This document shows, piece after piece, positions 43,557 to 52,992 of a stretch of DNA of 64,000 nt. Both the position numbers and the translations under genes were made by a program. The stretch spans positions 235,128 through 299,127 of the forward strand of contig NZ_PDUD01000019.1 in NCBI RefSeq assembly GCF_002646595.1. The letters are read 5' to 3'. How positions within the stretch are numbered: the stretch's first letter is position 1; every line of letters starts with the position of its first letter. Below the pieces are notes generated by a model. It did no database searches. It was not told the DNA's origin and saw only the letters and a program-made list of their open reading frames with translations. The stretch comes from Flavilitoribacter nigricans DSM 23189 = NBRC 102662 (GTDB lineage Bacteria > Bacteroidota > Bacteroidia > Chitinophagales > Saprospiraceae).

Positions 43557-46379
43557 TTATTCGCTCACCTCGTCCAGCAGACGGAGCACGGACTCGTAAT
43601 CCTGGCCCACTGCCTCGCTTAGCGCCAATTCACAGGTTTTGGAGGTGGAATAGTATCCATCGTACGTTTCTTGCCGTACTTCCGCGGCTTCCGTTTTGGT
43701 AGCGGCGGCCGTCAGTTCCGGGTACAGGAATCCGCGATCACCGGCCATACCGCAGCAAGCCGCAAAGACCGGCAGATCAGCGCGGGCGGAACAGGCCGCT
43801 CCGATGGCCTGCAATTTGGCGACCGTCCCCATTTTCTGCACCGAACATACCGGATGAAAGACCACCTTTTCTTTCGGTTGGGTGATCCGTAGCCGCCCGA
43901 TCAGGTGATCTGCCGCAAAATCGACGATATCCAGGATCTGCAGTTTATCGAACCGCGCCTGATTTTCTTCCGACAGATAATTCCGGGAGCCCAACAGGGT
44001 CTGCGTACAACTGCTGACATCCGCAACCACCAGCAACCGGCCCACATCGGAAGCCGCCCAGAGGCGCTCCATCGCTTCGTTGGCTTTGTAGCGGTAGGCA
44101 TCGGCAAATCCCTTAGAAGAAAAGATCTGCCCGCAGCAACCACCCGTTACGGGTTTCGGAAAGGAAACGGCCACGTCCGCCTTGCGGCAAACGGACTGGA
44201 AAGCATCGATCATCTCTCCGCCCATCATCCGGGAGATACAGGATGGGAAATATAGAACCTCCAAAGCCGTTTTTTTCTTTTTACCGGTCCGTTTGGACTT
44301 ACCATTCAGGTGGTAATTCAGTTGTAGTTTTTCAAACTGGCCGGACCAATTCGGCAGAACTGGCAGGATCTTCCGGGCCATACCCGTCAGCCCCGGCATA
44401 AAGCCGGTACCCAGCAGCCGGTTAAGTCCCGTCCCGGTTTTTAAACCCAGTCGGGCAGTTCTTTCGAACCAGCCGAATCGCTTAGCCACCTGCAGGGCCA
44501 GTTTGTTCTGCCGGGGCGAATGGTTTTCCCGTCGCAGTCGTTTCACCAGATCTCCGGTATTGATATCCACCGGGCATTTGGTGGCGCACATCCCATCGGT
44601 CGCACAGGTTTCCAGCCCTTCGTAAGTATAATCTTCCAGTAAAGCTTTCTGGGTGGCGATATCTCCGGCCATTTCCGCCCGTTTAATGGCGCGGCGAACT
44701 CCGATCCGGCGCCGGGGGGTAAGGGTCAGATCCCGGCTCGGGCAGGCGCTTTCGCAGAAACCGCATTCGATACAGCGATCCACTTCCTCTTCCACCACGG
44801 GCATGACTTTCAGGTGGTGCACATGGGTCAGCGGATCTTCCGTGATGACGATCCCCGGGTTAAGCAGATTTTCCGGATCTACCAGGCGTTTCACCCACTT
44901 CATGATCTCGTAGGCTTCGGTACCCCACTCCCGAGAGATATAGGCCGATACGGCCCGTCCGGAACTGTGCTCGCCCTTCAGCGCACCGTCGTATTTATTG
45001 AGTACCAGATCGAACAGATCATCGTTGAACAGTTGGTAGGCCGCAATGTCTTCCTCCGTAGCGTAACTCTGGGATACGACAAAATGCAGGTTACCATCTT
45101 TAGCATGCCCGAAGATGATCCCGTTTTCGTAAGCGTGTTTATCGAACAGTTTTTGCACGTCCACCACGGCCTCCCCCAAACGCTCTACCGGGAAGGTGAA
45201 ATCTTCCATCAGAGCCGATGTTCCTTTGGCGCGCATACCCGCCACAGAAGGATACATGCCCTTGCGGATCTTCCACATCAGGGCCTGTTCCGCGGGATCC
45301 TGCGTAAAGTCCGGCGGGAATAGCAGCGGCAATTCCGCAAACATGGACTTCGCCGCTTCGTAGCGGGCGGCCAGTTCTTCCGGCGTGCTTTCCTGAAATT
45401 CGATCAGAATGGCCGAGGCCGCTCCGGGTAAAGTCCGCAGGAAGTCCGGCACACCCGGCATATCTTCCACCGAACGCAGGGAGGCCCGATCCATAAATTC
45501 CAGGGCCCGCGCACCGGTTGTTTTCAGATCGTAGATGGCGTTGCAGGCTACCTCGGGACTATCGAAATACAGCATAGCCGTCATCTTGTAGGGATAATCG
45601 GGGATGGTATCCAACACTGCCTCGGCGATAAAGGCCAGCGTACCTTCGCCGCCGATGATCAGGTGAGCCAGTATATCCAGCGGATGCTCGTAGTCCACAA
45701 AGGCATTCATACAGTAACCCACCGTGTTTTTCTGTTTGTATTTCTTTCGAATGCGGGCCATTAGCTCCTGGTTACGGAATATGTCCAGCCGCATTTGTTT
45801 CAGGCCGGCAAACAGGTTCGGTTCTTCTTTTTCAAAACGCTCGTAGTCGTCCGGATTTTCGGTGTTGAATACCTGTCCGTTGGGTAGCACAAACGTAATG
45901 GCCCGCAGCGTATGGTAGGAATTGAACTCCACCCCGCAACACATCCCGCTGGAATTGTTGGACAGGATACCGCCCATCATGGCCGCATTGATGGAGGCCG
46001 GATCGGGTCCCATCTTTTTGCCGTACTTTTTGAGGGCCAGATTGACGTAGGAACCGATCACGGCGGGTTGGACGCGCACCTGCTGTCCGTCCGCCTCGGG
46101 AGTCACCTTACGCCAGTAATTACTCAGATCCACCAGAATGCCGTCGGTGACGGACTGCCCGGAAAGGCTGGTACCGCCGGCGCGGAAAGTGAGATGGATC
46201 TTTTCTTCGTGCGCCAGCGCAAACAAACGACGAATTTCTTCTATGGTATTGGGCTGCACCACGGCCTGCGGCACCAGGTAAAAATGGCTGGCGTCACTGG
46301 CGTAGGCGTAGCGATCGATCAGACGAGTCTTCACCCGCTCGGCGGGAAGTATTCGAAGAAGGGCTTTTTCTAATGACAT
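43557..46379 (-). CDS. FAD-linked oxidase fused to (4Fe-4S) CCG-domain subunit (GlcD/GlcF- or Dld-like)
   Basis: I start at the ATG at 46379 (MSLEKALLRILPAERV); an upstream extension would add 37 unsupported residues. The 940-aa protein combines three parts. The first is a PCMH-type FAD-binding domain (HLTFRAGGTSLSGQSVTDGI, MMGGILSNNSSGMCCGV). The second is an FAD oxidase C-terminal domain (IFGHAKDGNLHFVV). The third is an iron-sulfur part with CIECGFCESACPSRDLTLTP and CATDGMCATKCPVD clusters, then CCG motifs GGCCGQIF and FAACCGMAGDRG. This is the single-chain layout of D-2-hydroxyacid (D-lactate or glycolate) dehydrogenases feeding quinone. The specific acid is not fixed by the sequence. Confidence 0.93.
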   Translation of the reverse strand: MSLEKALLRILPAERVKTRLIDRYAYASDASHFYLVPQAVVQPNTIEEIRRLFALAHEEKIHLTFRAGGTSLSGQSVTDGILVDLSNYWRKVTPEADGQQVRVQPAVIGSYVNLALKKYGKKMGPDPASINAAMMGGILSNNSSGMCCGVEFNSYHTLRAITFVLPNGQVFNTENPDDYERFEKEEPNLFAGLKQMRLDIFRNQELMARIRKKYKQKNTVGYCMNAFVDYEHPLDILAHLIIGGEGTLAFIAEAVLDTIPDYPYKMTAMLYFDSPEVACNAIYDLKTTGARALEFMDRASLRSVEDMPGVPDFLRTLPGAASAILIEFQESTPEELAARYEAAKSMFAELPLLFPPDFTQDPAEQALMWKIRKGMYPSVAGMRAKGTSALMEDFTFPVERLGEAVVDVQKLFDKHAYENGIIFGHAKDGNLHFVVSQSYATEEDIAAYQLFNDDLFDLVLNKYDGALKGEHSSGRAVSAYISREWGTEAYEIMKWVKRLVDPENLLNPGIVITEDPLTHVHHLKVMPVVEEEVDRCIECGFCESACPSRDLTLTPRRRIGVRRAIKRAEMAGDIATQKALLEDYTYEGLETCATDGMCATKCPVDINTGDLVKRLRRENHSPRQNKLALQVAKRFGWFERTARLGLKTGTGLNRLLGTGFMPGLTGMARKILPVLPNWSGQFEKLQLNYHLNGKSKRTGKKKKTALEVLYFPSCISRMMGGEMIDAFQSVCRKADVAVSFPKPVTGGCCGQIFSSKGFADAYRYKANEAMERLWAASDVGRLLVVADVSSCTQTLLGSRNYLSEENQARFDKLQILDIVDFAADHLIGRLRITQPKEKVVFHPVCSVQKMGTVAKLQAIGAACSARADLPVFAACCGMAGDRGFLYPELTAAATKTEAAEVRQETYDGYYSTSKTCELALSEAVGQDYESVLRLLDEVSE

Positions 46380-46532
46380 ATATTGAAGGACGTTAGACTG
46401 GGGCCAATTTACGAATTTTCGGAAGTAGGTGGCCGGAAGTATCCGAAGGCCGAACTTTTGTAGGTTAACGTAATGCAGGTAGTCCGCCACTTACTCCGGG
46501 GCGGAAAAATTTTCGGTGTTTTCCCTTTTTAG

Positions 46533-46970
46533 TCAGCGCTGTTCCAGGATCTGTTTAATAAGAGCCAGGTCCTTCCGGTTGGCTCTGCGCATCATCATTT
46601 CCATGACCGGTTTAAACAGGCGGGAAAACCCGGACGGTTGACCGGCATTGCGGAGGGTCATCAGCGTTTTCCCGGATTCCACGGCTTTCCAAGTATAAAT
46701 CGTTTCCATGGGAAACGGCCCTTCTGCCGTCCGCATTACCAGTTTTGATCCCGGGTCATATTCCACAACCTCGTAGGTATATTCCATCTGACGACCGAGA
46801 AACTGCGCTTTAAAGGCCAGCTTTGATCCCAGTTGCAGCGGTTTGCTGGTTACCCAGTTCACAGAGGTAATGTTTTGATACCACTCGGTGGCATGGTCCG
46901 GATCGGCGGCATAAGCGGCAACTACAGATACCGGACGGTTTATCTGGATGGAGGTTAGTACGTCTACCAT
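46533..46970 (-). CDS. SRPBCC-family (START/Bet v1-like) protein
   Basis: The start at 46970 (MVDVLTSIQINRPVSVVAAY) matches the normal beginning of this fold. The 145-aa protein shows the polyketide-cyclase/SRPBCC pattern: DPDHATEWYQNITSVNWVTS, LGSKLAFKAQFLGRQMEYTY, PGSKLVMRTAEGPFPMETIY, TWKAVESGKTLMTLRNAG. Such proteins bind small hydrophobic ligands in a helix-grip fold; the ligand here is unknown. It is the first of a run of small minus-strand genes upstream of the FAD oxidase gene. Confidence 0.82.
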   Translation of the reverse strand: MVDVLTSIQINRPVSVVAAYAADPDHATEWYQNITSVNWVTSKPLQLGSKLAFKAQFLGRQMEYTYEVVEYDPGSKLVMRTAEGPFPMETIYTWKAVESGKTLMTLRNAGQPSGFSRLFKPVMEMMMRRANRKDLALIKQILEQR

Positions 46971-47067
46971 GATTTGCACTTTGGTAAATCCACAATTAAC
47001 GGTTTTTAGTGCCAAGGCGCAAGGGATCGGGCCTATAAACGGATATTTGAGGTAACCCGAACCAGAC

Positions 47068-47496
47068 TTACAATCCGAGTCGGGGGAGGTGCTTCACCTT
47101 ATGATAGGTCAGGCCGGCGCTAATACAATTTTTCAGTTCCGCTTCCGGGATCTCCTCTTCCAGTCCAAAAACGATAGCCCTTGTACCTTCGTAGCGGAAC
47201 CGGTCCGGATATACCGCTTTGAAGGTCGGGACCAGTTTGCTGGTGCATTTAAAATAGACCGCATACTGTTCCGGATTTTTTTCTTTCCAGTCGATGCGGA
47301 TGGTGCTTCCGTGCCGGGTAAGGTAGCTCGGTTCGCCCCATTTTAAGGTTTCTTCCAGTTTGGTGACCAGCTCCACCTCCCGGGCCGTTTCGAGGATCAG
47401 TCTTCGTAGCTGCAGCATCTTCTCCCGGACCGCTGCGGGATAGCGTTCAAAAACTGCTTCGACCTCGGGGCTGGTAGTAATTTGCAAAGGATCCAT
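47068..47496 (-). CDS. DUF1801-family protein
   Basis: This 142-aa cytoplasmic protein matches the DUF1801 pattern: VFERYPAAVREKMLQLRRLI, ETLKWGEPSYLTRHGSTIRI (the conserved W-G-E-P-S-Y), AVYFKCTSKLVPTFK, RYEGTRAIVFGLEE and a C-terminal ALTYHK-like helix (LTYHKVKHL). Family members are small ligand-binding-like alpha/beta proteins of unknown function. The gene stands between the SRPBCC protein and the ATP-grasp gene, on the same strand, spaced 33 bases from the latter. Confidence 0.85.
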   Translation of the reverse strand: MDPLQITTSPEVEAVFERYPAAVREKMLQLRRLILETAREVELVTKLEETLKWGEPSYLTRHGSTIRIDWKEKNPEQYAVYFKCTSKLVPTFKAVYPDRFRYEGTRAIVFGLEEEIPEAELKNCISAGLTYHKVKHLPRLGL

Positions 47497-47529
47497 GTTT
47501 ATCAGCTTGTGAAACGCAGGCGTTCCAGC

Positions 47530-48345
47530 TTAATTATTTTGTGGTTCATTGATCTTCTTTCGGAGAAAGCGATTGACCGATCGGATGACCTGTTCCACAT
47601 CGTGTCGATAAAAACCGGTACCATTGAAACAGTTGCACTCGATCAGTTTGTAAGCATTTCCCAATCGGGCAATGTCCATAACGTAGACATCATCCAAACG
47701 GTAAGCATCGATCCGGGCCCGGGCAAATTGCAATAGTTCCGGCGGTTGATCCGTAGCGCTTTCGTCCAACTCCCCCCGATGCATATAGCGGGAGACGGAA
47801 ACGATCTCATCGTCCACTATGAATAATCGCCATTCCTTATCGATCGTTTTCGGCGGAGAGATCCATACTTCGGTATCGGCATTAAGATCCGGCAGATCGA
47901 GTGCGCAGATCTGCTCGCTCCAGTTCACTAATTCCGCATACGATAACACCTTTCCGGCAAATTCTTTACCATCACTATCCGGTCGGATAAACCAATTGGT
48001 TTCGGGTGTACTGTTCAGTTCCCGGATCCGGTCGAAGGCCAACAATGTACCATCCGCATTCAGCATCTCCTTTCCCCATTGACTAACGTAGTGACTCATT
48101 CGAAATTTCCGGGGATCAAAAAAGACGCCCGCCCGCAGGTCTTTGTCCTGGTAGGCATTGAGCATAAAAGTGGTGGAGCCATACACAATATTTCGGGAAG
48201 CCCGGTGGCTGATCTCCGGCACCTCATTAGAAAAAGGCACGACTTCAACTTCCTCCCACATTTCATCCGGCCCGGTCAGAGCGGATTTAATCCGCTCCAG
48301 CACTTCGGGTTTGGTGAGATTTTTCTGAAGTATCCAGTTGATCAT
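47530..48345 (-). CDS. ATP-grasp protein, R2K-clade-like
   Basis: The 271-aa protein resembles the small R2K ATP-grasp proteins (DUF4343 type). The blocks are NIVYGSTTFMLNAYQDKDLR, TNWFIRPDSDGKEFAGKVLS (the R-P-x-S/D-D-x-K signature), PKTIDKEWRLFIVDDEIVSV (E-W-R-x-x-I/V), SRYMHRGELDE, and VYVMDIARLGNAYKLIECNCFNGTGFY (E-x-N near the metal site). Known ATP-grasp enzymes join a carboxylate to an amine or thiol through an acyl phosphate. R2K members have been proposed to modify peptides or proteins, and are often linked to phage or conflict loci. Here the neighbours give no substrate. Confidence 0.75.
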   Translation of the reverse strand: MINWILQKNLTKPEVLERIKSALTGPDEMWEEVEVVPFSNEVPEISHRASRNIVYGSTTFMLNAYQDKDLRAGVFFDPRKFRMSHYVSQWGKEMLNADGTLLAFDRIRELNSTPETNWFIRPDSDGKEFAGKVLSYAELVNWSEQICALDLPDLNADTEVWISPPKTIDKEWRLFIVDDEIVSVSRYMHRGELDESATDQPPELLQFARARIDAYRLDDVYVMDIARLGNAYKLIECNCFNGTGFYRHDVEQVIRSVNRFLRKKINEPQNN

Positions 48346-48522
48346 ATCGGGTTCTCTTTTGCCAGAAGGAATATCGCCAAGTATAACGGTGGGGCCCTAT
48401 GTTATACTAAATTGTAACAGGTATTAAAGCCCAGATGCAAAACCGGATATTGCGGGGCATAAGTTCCCCAGCTCCATCACTAATCTTCCAGTTAGTCGAA
48501 TTCCACGTTCATGGCCCACCGG

Positions 48523-50040
48523 CTACAGATCAACTGAATACTCGTCGCCCATGCGACGCTGCAATTCCCGCAGGTCGGTCAGCATCAGTTGCAGGCGTTC
48601 CTGCTGATCCGGATCGCCCGAGAGATCGTTCATTTCTTCGGGATCTTCCTCCATATTGAACAGCAGGGCCTTGTCCGCTTTCGGATATACGATCAGTTTG
48701 TAGCCGTCTTTGCGGATCATTCGCTGGGAGGATTTCTCGTACGCGCCATAGATGGCCGAATAGCTGCTTTCTGTCTGCGTTCCTTTCGCCAGCGGGAGCA
48801 GACTGTTAAATTCCACGTATTCGGGCTTGGGCACTCCGGCGAGTTCCAGACTGGACGCCATCACGTCCTGCAGGTAGACCGCCGCATCCACTTTTTTACC
48901 GGCCGGGATGTCGGGTCCGACCACCATCATGGGCGGGCGAATACTGTGATCGAACATACTCTGTTTACCGATCAGACCGTGCCGTCCGACGGAAAGCCCA
49001 TGATCCGCCGTAAAGAAAATATAGGTGTTATCTGCCTTTCCGGAAGCTTCCAACGCATCCAGGATCTCTCCGATCTGGGCGTCCAGATGGGTGATGATAG
49101 CGTAATATTCTTTCAGGTGAGTTTTGACGGCCAGTTCGGTGCGCGGATAAGGCGCCAGGTCTTCGTCCCGCAAGCCGGGGCCACTGCCCATTTCCCGCAT
49201 ATAAGGATATTCCGGCAGCCAGCTTTCCGGCAAAGAGATATCGTCCAGATCGTACATATCCTGGTACTCCTGCGGCGCCTGCCGCGGATCGTGCGGGGCA
49301 TTGAAAGCAAGATACATAAAGAAGGGATCCTCCTGCTGCCCGGCATCGGCCAGGTAATCCAGTGCATCGTCCTTCACCACTTCACTCCAATGGCGCCCGC
49401 CTTCCCAGAAACCGCCGAACAGCGAATCGGCCGGAGACCAGGAGGTATCATCTTCATCCAGCGGCCGGTTATAGCCCAGTGGCATGCGATCTTCCAGGTC
49501 CAGACCTTCTTCTTTCCAGCGGGCAGCTACCCGTTCGCGGATTGCCTTGTTGTTGCGCACGTCGGGCGGCATACCGGGTCGAATGTGCCGGGCCGTCTGA
49601 AAGATGGAATCGGCCGGCGCGGCAACGTGCCATTTCCCGGACATATAGGTGCGGTAGCCCTGTTGCTCCATCAGTTTCGGCCAGCTCTTATCCAGCGAGT
49701 CTCCCTTGGCCCAAAAATCCCGGCTAAAAGCGTGGGCGCGCCAAAGGTGCCGACCGGAAACGATCATAGCCCGGGATGCCAGACAGATCGCACCGTTCCA
49801 GCCGCCCATATTGTAAGTATGGGTAAAAGTGGTACCATTCGCTACCAGTCGATTCAGATTGGGCGTAATGATCTCATCGTTACCCAGTGCCTGGATCGAA
49901 GTATAAGTCTGATCATCCGTAAATAGGAAAAGGATATTGGGTGGTGTGGCTTCGGCGGTTTCCGTTTGAGTTTCGCCACAGGCAATAGCGCCCAGCAGGA
50001 AAACCAAAAGGGAGAGGTGGAGGTAAGAGGTGTTCTTCAT
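48523..50040 (-). CDS. type I sulfatase, lipoprotein, CLASR motif
   Basis: The signal MKNTSYLHLSLLVFLLGAIAC is of lipoprotein type (Cys21). Metal-binding LFTDDQTYTSI (~40-50) is followed by the formylglycine motif C86-L-A-S-R90 in WNGAICLASRAMIVSGRHLW. This is the Ala variant of C-x-P-S-R. Further blocks are TYMSGKWHVAAP, FFMYLAFNAPHDPRQAPQEY, FFTADHGLSVGRHGLIGKQS and SIRPPMMVVGPDI. At 505 aa it is complete. It lies 115 bases downstream of the GH78-type gene, both on the minus strand, so a shared sulfated rhamnose-containing substrate is plausible but unproven. Confidence 0.93.
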   Translation of the reverse strand: MKNTSYLHLSLLVFLLGAIACGETQTETAEATPPNILFLFTDDQTYTSIQALGNDEIITPNLNRLVANGTTFTHTYNMGGWNGAICLASRAMIVSGRHLWRAHAFSRDFWAKGDSLDKSWPKLMEQQGYRTYMSGKWHVAAPADSIFQTARHIRPGMPPDVRNNKAIRERVAARWKEEGLDLEDRMPLGYNRPLDEDDTSWSPADSLFGGFWEGGRHWSEVVKDDALDYLADAGQQEDPFFMYLAFNAPHDPRQAPQEYQDMYDLDDISLPESWLPEYPYMREMGSGPGLRDEDLAPYPRTELAVKTHLKEYYAIITHLDAQIGEILDALEASGKADNTYIFFTADHGLSVGRHGLIGKQSMFDHSIRPPMMVVGPDIPAGKKVDAAVYLQDVMASSLELAGVPKPEYVEFNSLLPLAKGTQTESSYSAIYGAYEKSSQRMIRKDGYKLIVYPKADKALLFNMEEDPEEMNDLSGDPDQQERLQLMLTDLRELQRRMGDEYSVDL

Positions 50041-50155
50041 CTTAATAATTAGGTTATTAAGATAGCAAATGTAAGTAAAAAAATTTCGAATGCTAACTTT
50101 CCATTCTCCGTTTCTCCCCTTTGCCTGATCCCCTTGTCTCGTAGTCTCCCACTCC

Positions 50156-52516
50156 CTACCGATTTACTTCCAGGCGATTGACGCCCGACCGAACGGGCAA
50201 CTCCTGCCCCCCGTATGCAAAGGTACCATTCAGGCCCGGCGGCAGCTCAATGTTTGCTTCCAGCTGATCGTCCCGCACCCGGTAGTTAATCTTGATGCGG
50301 CCCAAAGGATGCGGCATGCTGATCTCCAGATCCTTTAAATCCCCGAGGTGTGGTTTAATCTCTACCGTACGAAATCCAATATCCGCCGGTTTGACCCCTG
50401 CGACCAGGCTCAGCAGAAAATAGGAAGGATGGGCACTCCAGGCGTGACAGTCCGAACGATCGTGGGAGGCAAAACCGGTTTCGCCGAAGGTCGTATGTCC
50501 GCGCTCCAAAAAGGTATTCCAGAAATCGAGATGCTCCAGGAACAGCTCTTCCCGCCCCGTTTTTTCCATAGCTTTAAACAGAAAAAAGGAAAAATAAGAA
50601 CTGGCCACCTCATCGAAATGCTCGTAGGTCAATATTTTATCCAGTAAAGCCGACTGAGCGGCGGGAGCCACGGCGTCACAGAGGATCGCCAGGATATTGG
50701 TGTGTTGAGAAAACTGCTGTTTATCCGGATAATCGGCCATCAGTTGTTTGTCTTCGTCCCAGCAATGGGCGTAGACGGCGGTTTTTATCCGGGCGGACAA
50801 AGCCTCCCAGCGAGTCGCCTTCGCCGTTTCGCCTAACTGTCGATAAAGGCGGGCGGTGCAATCCAGCGTATGCACAAAGTACAAAGACAACATGGCGGAC
50901 TGGGAGATCACGATCCGCGGTCGCTTCTGCGGTACGCTGCCTTCGTGAATACTCCAATCGATAAAATTGCGGGTATGGATGGGGCCCAATAATCCGGTGG
51001 ATTCATCCAGATGGTACAAATGGAATTCCAGTACCCCTTCGATGGGCGCAATGAACTGCTGTAAAAAGGCAGTATCTCCCCGTACCTGGTAGTAATCCCA
51101 CAATCCCTGTATCCAGGCCATGCTCCAGGTGCCCATATCGAAATTGAACCGGGACGGGTAGGCCGATTTGAACAGATTGGTCTCAATGTTAGCCGATTGC
51201 GGGAGCAGTCGGAAAACTTCCCGCAGCAGGCGATCATCAGTGGTGTTGTACAGATAGATCCCGCTGATCGGCCGGTTGTCCCCACCGTAGCTAAGCTGCT
51301 CGTAAAAGGGCGTATCGTAAAAGGTTTCCCCCGAACACATGCGGAGGGTCCGCAGGCCGGTCTCGAAGATCTCGTTCAGGCGCGCATCATCACTTACAAA
51401 AGTCCCCATTTCCGGGTAGGGGTAGCCCGAATAGGTGCTTTCCAGCCGGAGGAGTTCCAGGGGTTCGCCGGAGGTTTCAATTTCCAGTTCGAGGTAGCGG
51501 TAGGCCCTTTTCCAGAGCGGCCGAAAAGTCCTCTGCTCTCCGTCGGTATGATAAATATCGAAAACGCCGTACATCGTCAATGTGCCGACCGAATCGCGGT
51601 GGGCCTTGAGGTCCGGTTGTTCGTAGAGCGCTTCGGCGTAGCGGGCCGTGATGCGGGCGTCTTTGCCACCCGTTACGGTGATCTCCGGATAACCCATGGT
51701 GAAAATGCCGTAGTCAAACAGCACTTTTGCCGTCGTATTTGCGGCAACCCTTATACGCTGCTCCGAGCGGAGGAAATCCGATACGCCCGCCACTCCTTCC
51801 GAGCGGCGAATGGCAGCCGGTCGTTCGGTATGCGTATCCATAAACGCAATATTCCGGGGCACCAGATTCCAGGGAGGCCGCCGTTCAAAAGTGAGCACCT
51901 GCGGGGCTACCCAACTGCCGTCATCAAATCCCGGACTTTCCCAACCCCAGGGGTAACGATCGGCGAATACTTCATCGCCGGGTCCGCAGGCATAATAACC
52001 ACGTACCCAGGCGCGGGTGTTCAGTTCCCGGTAACCGATGGGATCGTAGGCCGGGTTTTCGTAGGTTTTCCAGTCCCGGTCCGAGTTCAAATAAGCATAG
52101 TTTTCGGATGCCGCCCGTAGTAAAAAAGCCGTTTGGGCGGAAATAAACGCCATGGGTTTTTCCGCACCCATATTGAAGACTAAAGCCGCCAGTACATTTT
52201 CTCCTGCCTGCAAATAGGCTGCAATATCGATCACATCGTATTTATAGGTCATCAGGTCTCCTTTGGCCGGACCAAAACAGACCCGCTCACCGTTGACAAA
52301 CAGTTCGTAACGGTTATCGGCCGAAACGTGAACGATCAATTCCTCCGGCGGAACGGACAACTCGAAAGTCTTGCGGAAGTGATATACCCCGTAGGCCTCC
52401 GAATTAGCGGTCGGATAACTCACCCAGGGTTCCGGCAGTGGTTCCTGAGCCGATAACGGATTCGCAAAAAATAACATCAGCAGGATCAGCGTCCCCGGGA
52501 AAAATTGCTTTACCAT
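50156..52516 (-). CDS. alpha-L-rhamnosidase-like glycoside hydrolase (GH78 type)
   Basis: The 786-aa exported protein has a signal peptide (FFPGTLILLMLFFANPLSAQ). N-terminal beta-sandwich domains (ADNRYELFVNGERVCFGPAK, RAYRYLELEIETSG) are followed by an (alpha/alpha)6 barrel with FYDTPFYEQLSYGGDNRPIS at ~395-415, a GH78 active-site variant. Further barrel signatures are MGTWSMAWIQGLWDYYQ and TTFGETGFASHDRSDCHAWSAHPSY. A small C-terminal beta domain ends FAYGGQELPVRSGVNRLEV. It should release alpha-L-rhamnose, which would feed the rhamnose operon at 7.2-12.1 kb. Family assignment is good; the linkage is unknown. Confidence 0.87.
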   Translation of the reverse strand: MVKQFFPGTLILLMLFFANPLSAQEPLPEPWVSYPTANSEAYGVYHFRKTFELSVPPEELIVHVSADNRYELFVNGERVCFGPAKGDLMTYKYDVIDIAAYLQAGENVLAALVFNMGAEKPMAFISAQTAFLLRAASENYAYLNSDRDWKTYENPAYDPIGYRELNTRAWVRGYYACGPGDEVFADRYPWGWESPGFDDGSWVAPQVLTFERRPPWNLVPRNIAFMDTHTERPAAIRRSEGVAGVSDFLRSEQRIRVAANTTAKVLFDYGIFTMGYPEITVTGGKDARITARYAEALYEQPDLKAHRDSVGTLTMYGVFDIYHTDGEQRTFRPLWKRAYRYLELEIETSGEPLELLRLESTYSGYPYPEMGTFVSDDARLNEIFETGLRTLRMCSGETFYDTPFYEQLSYGGDNRPISGIYLYNTTDDRLLREVFRLLPQSANIETNLFKSAYPSRFNFDMGTWSMAWIQGLWDYYQVRGDTAFLQQFIAPIEGVLEFHLYHLDESTGLLGPIHTRNFIDWSIHEGSVPQKRPRIVISQSAMLSLYFVHTLDCTARLYRQLGETAKATRWEALSARIKTAVYAHCWDEDKQLMADYPDKQQFSQHTNILAILCDAVAPAAQSALLDKILTYEHFDEVASSYFSFFLFKAMEKTGREELFLEHLDFWNTFLERGHTTFGETGFASHDRSDCHAWSAHPSYFLLSLVAGVKPADIGFRTVEIKPHLGDLKDLEISMPHPLGRIKINYRVRDDQLEANIELPPGLNGTFAYGGQELPVRSGVNRLEVNR

Positions 52517-52557
52517 ATATGGATCGTTTGTGCACTTGATCTGAAATATACCAACTA

Positions 52558-52720
52558 AGAGCCTATCCAGAAACCGTTTTTGCTGTCGAAAATGACCAGA
52601 TTTGGGTGCTCACGAAGTCATTTTCGAGTTTCGTAGCAGCGATACGGAAGGAGGAAATGACGAAATGAGGTTCCATAGATGGTTATTTTAAGACCAAAGG
52701 ATGGTTTTTGGATAGACTCT
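52558..52720. mobile_element. 163-bp MITE-like element with imperfect terminal inverted repeats
   Basis: AGAGCCTATCCAGAAACC (52558-52575) and, on the other strand, AGAGTCTATCCAAAAACC (complement of 52703-52720) match at 16 of 18 positions. The sequence AACTA lies directly left (52553-52557) and again at the right end (52722-52726), as expected for a target duplication. No transposase is encoded. It lies in the 608-base gene-free region 52517-53124 upstream of the divergent GH78-type gene and the hydrolase at 53125. Confidence 0.6.
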
Positions 52721-52992
52721 AAACTAAGTACGCTACGGGAAACCGTCATCCTGTGGTAACCGGGTATTTTGACTCCTTCCGGTTTGTCCGGAAAAAGCAA
52801 GGCAACCGCATTAAGCGTGTCTAAATTAGAGGGCGATAAAAACTTATCTAGAATAGTGGGAATAATAGTGCTGCATTTTCCCTTGCCCCGAATTTAGTGA
52901 AAGGATTTCTCGGAAGGCGGGCTTGGAAACGGGCAAAATGGAGGGCGAAGGAGCCGGGTGAGCGGGAAGGATAATTTTGCCCGGCATTTTGG

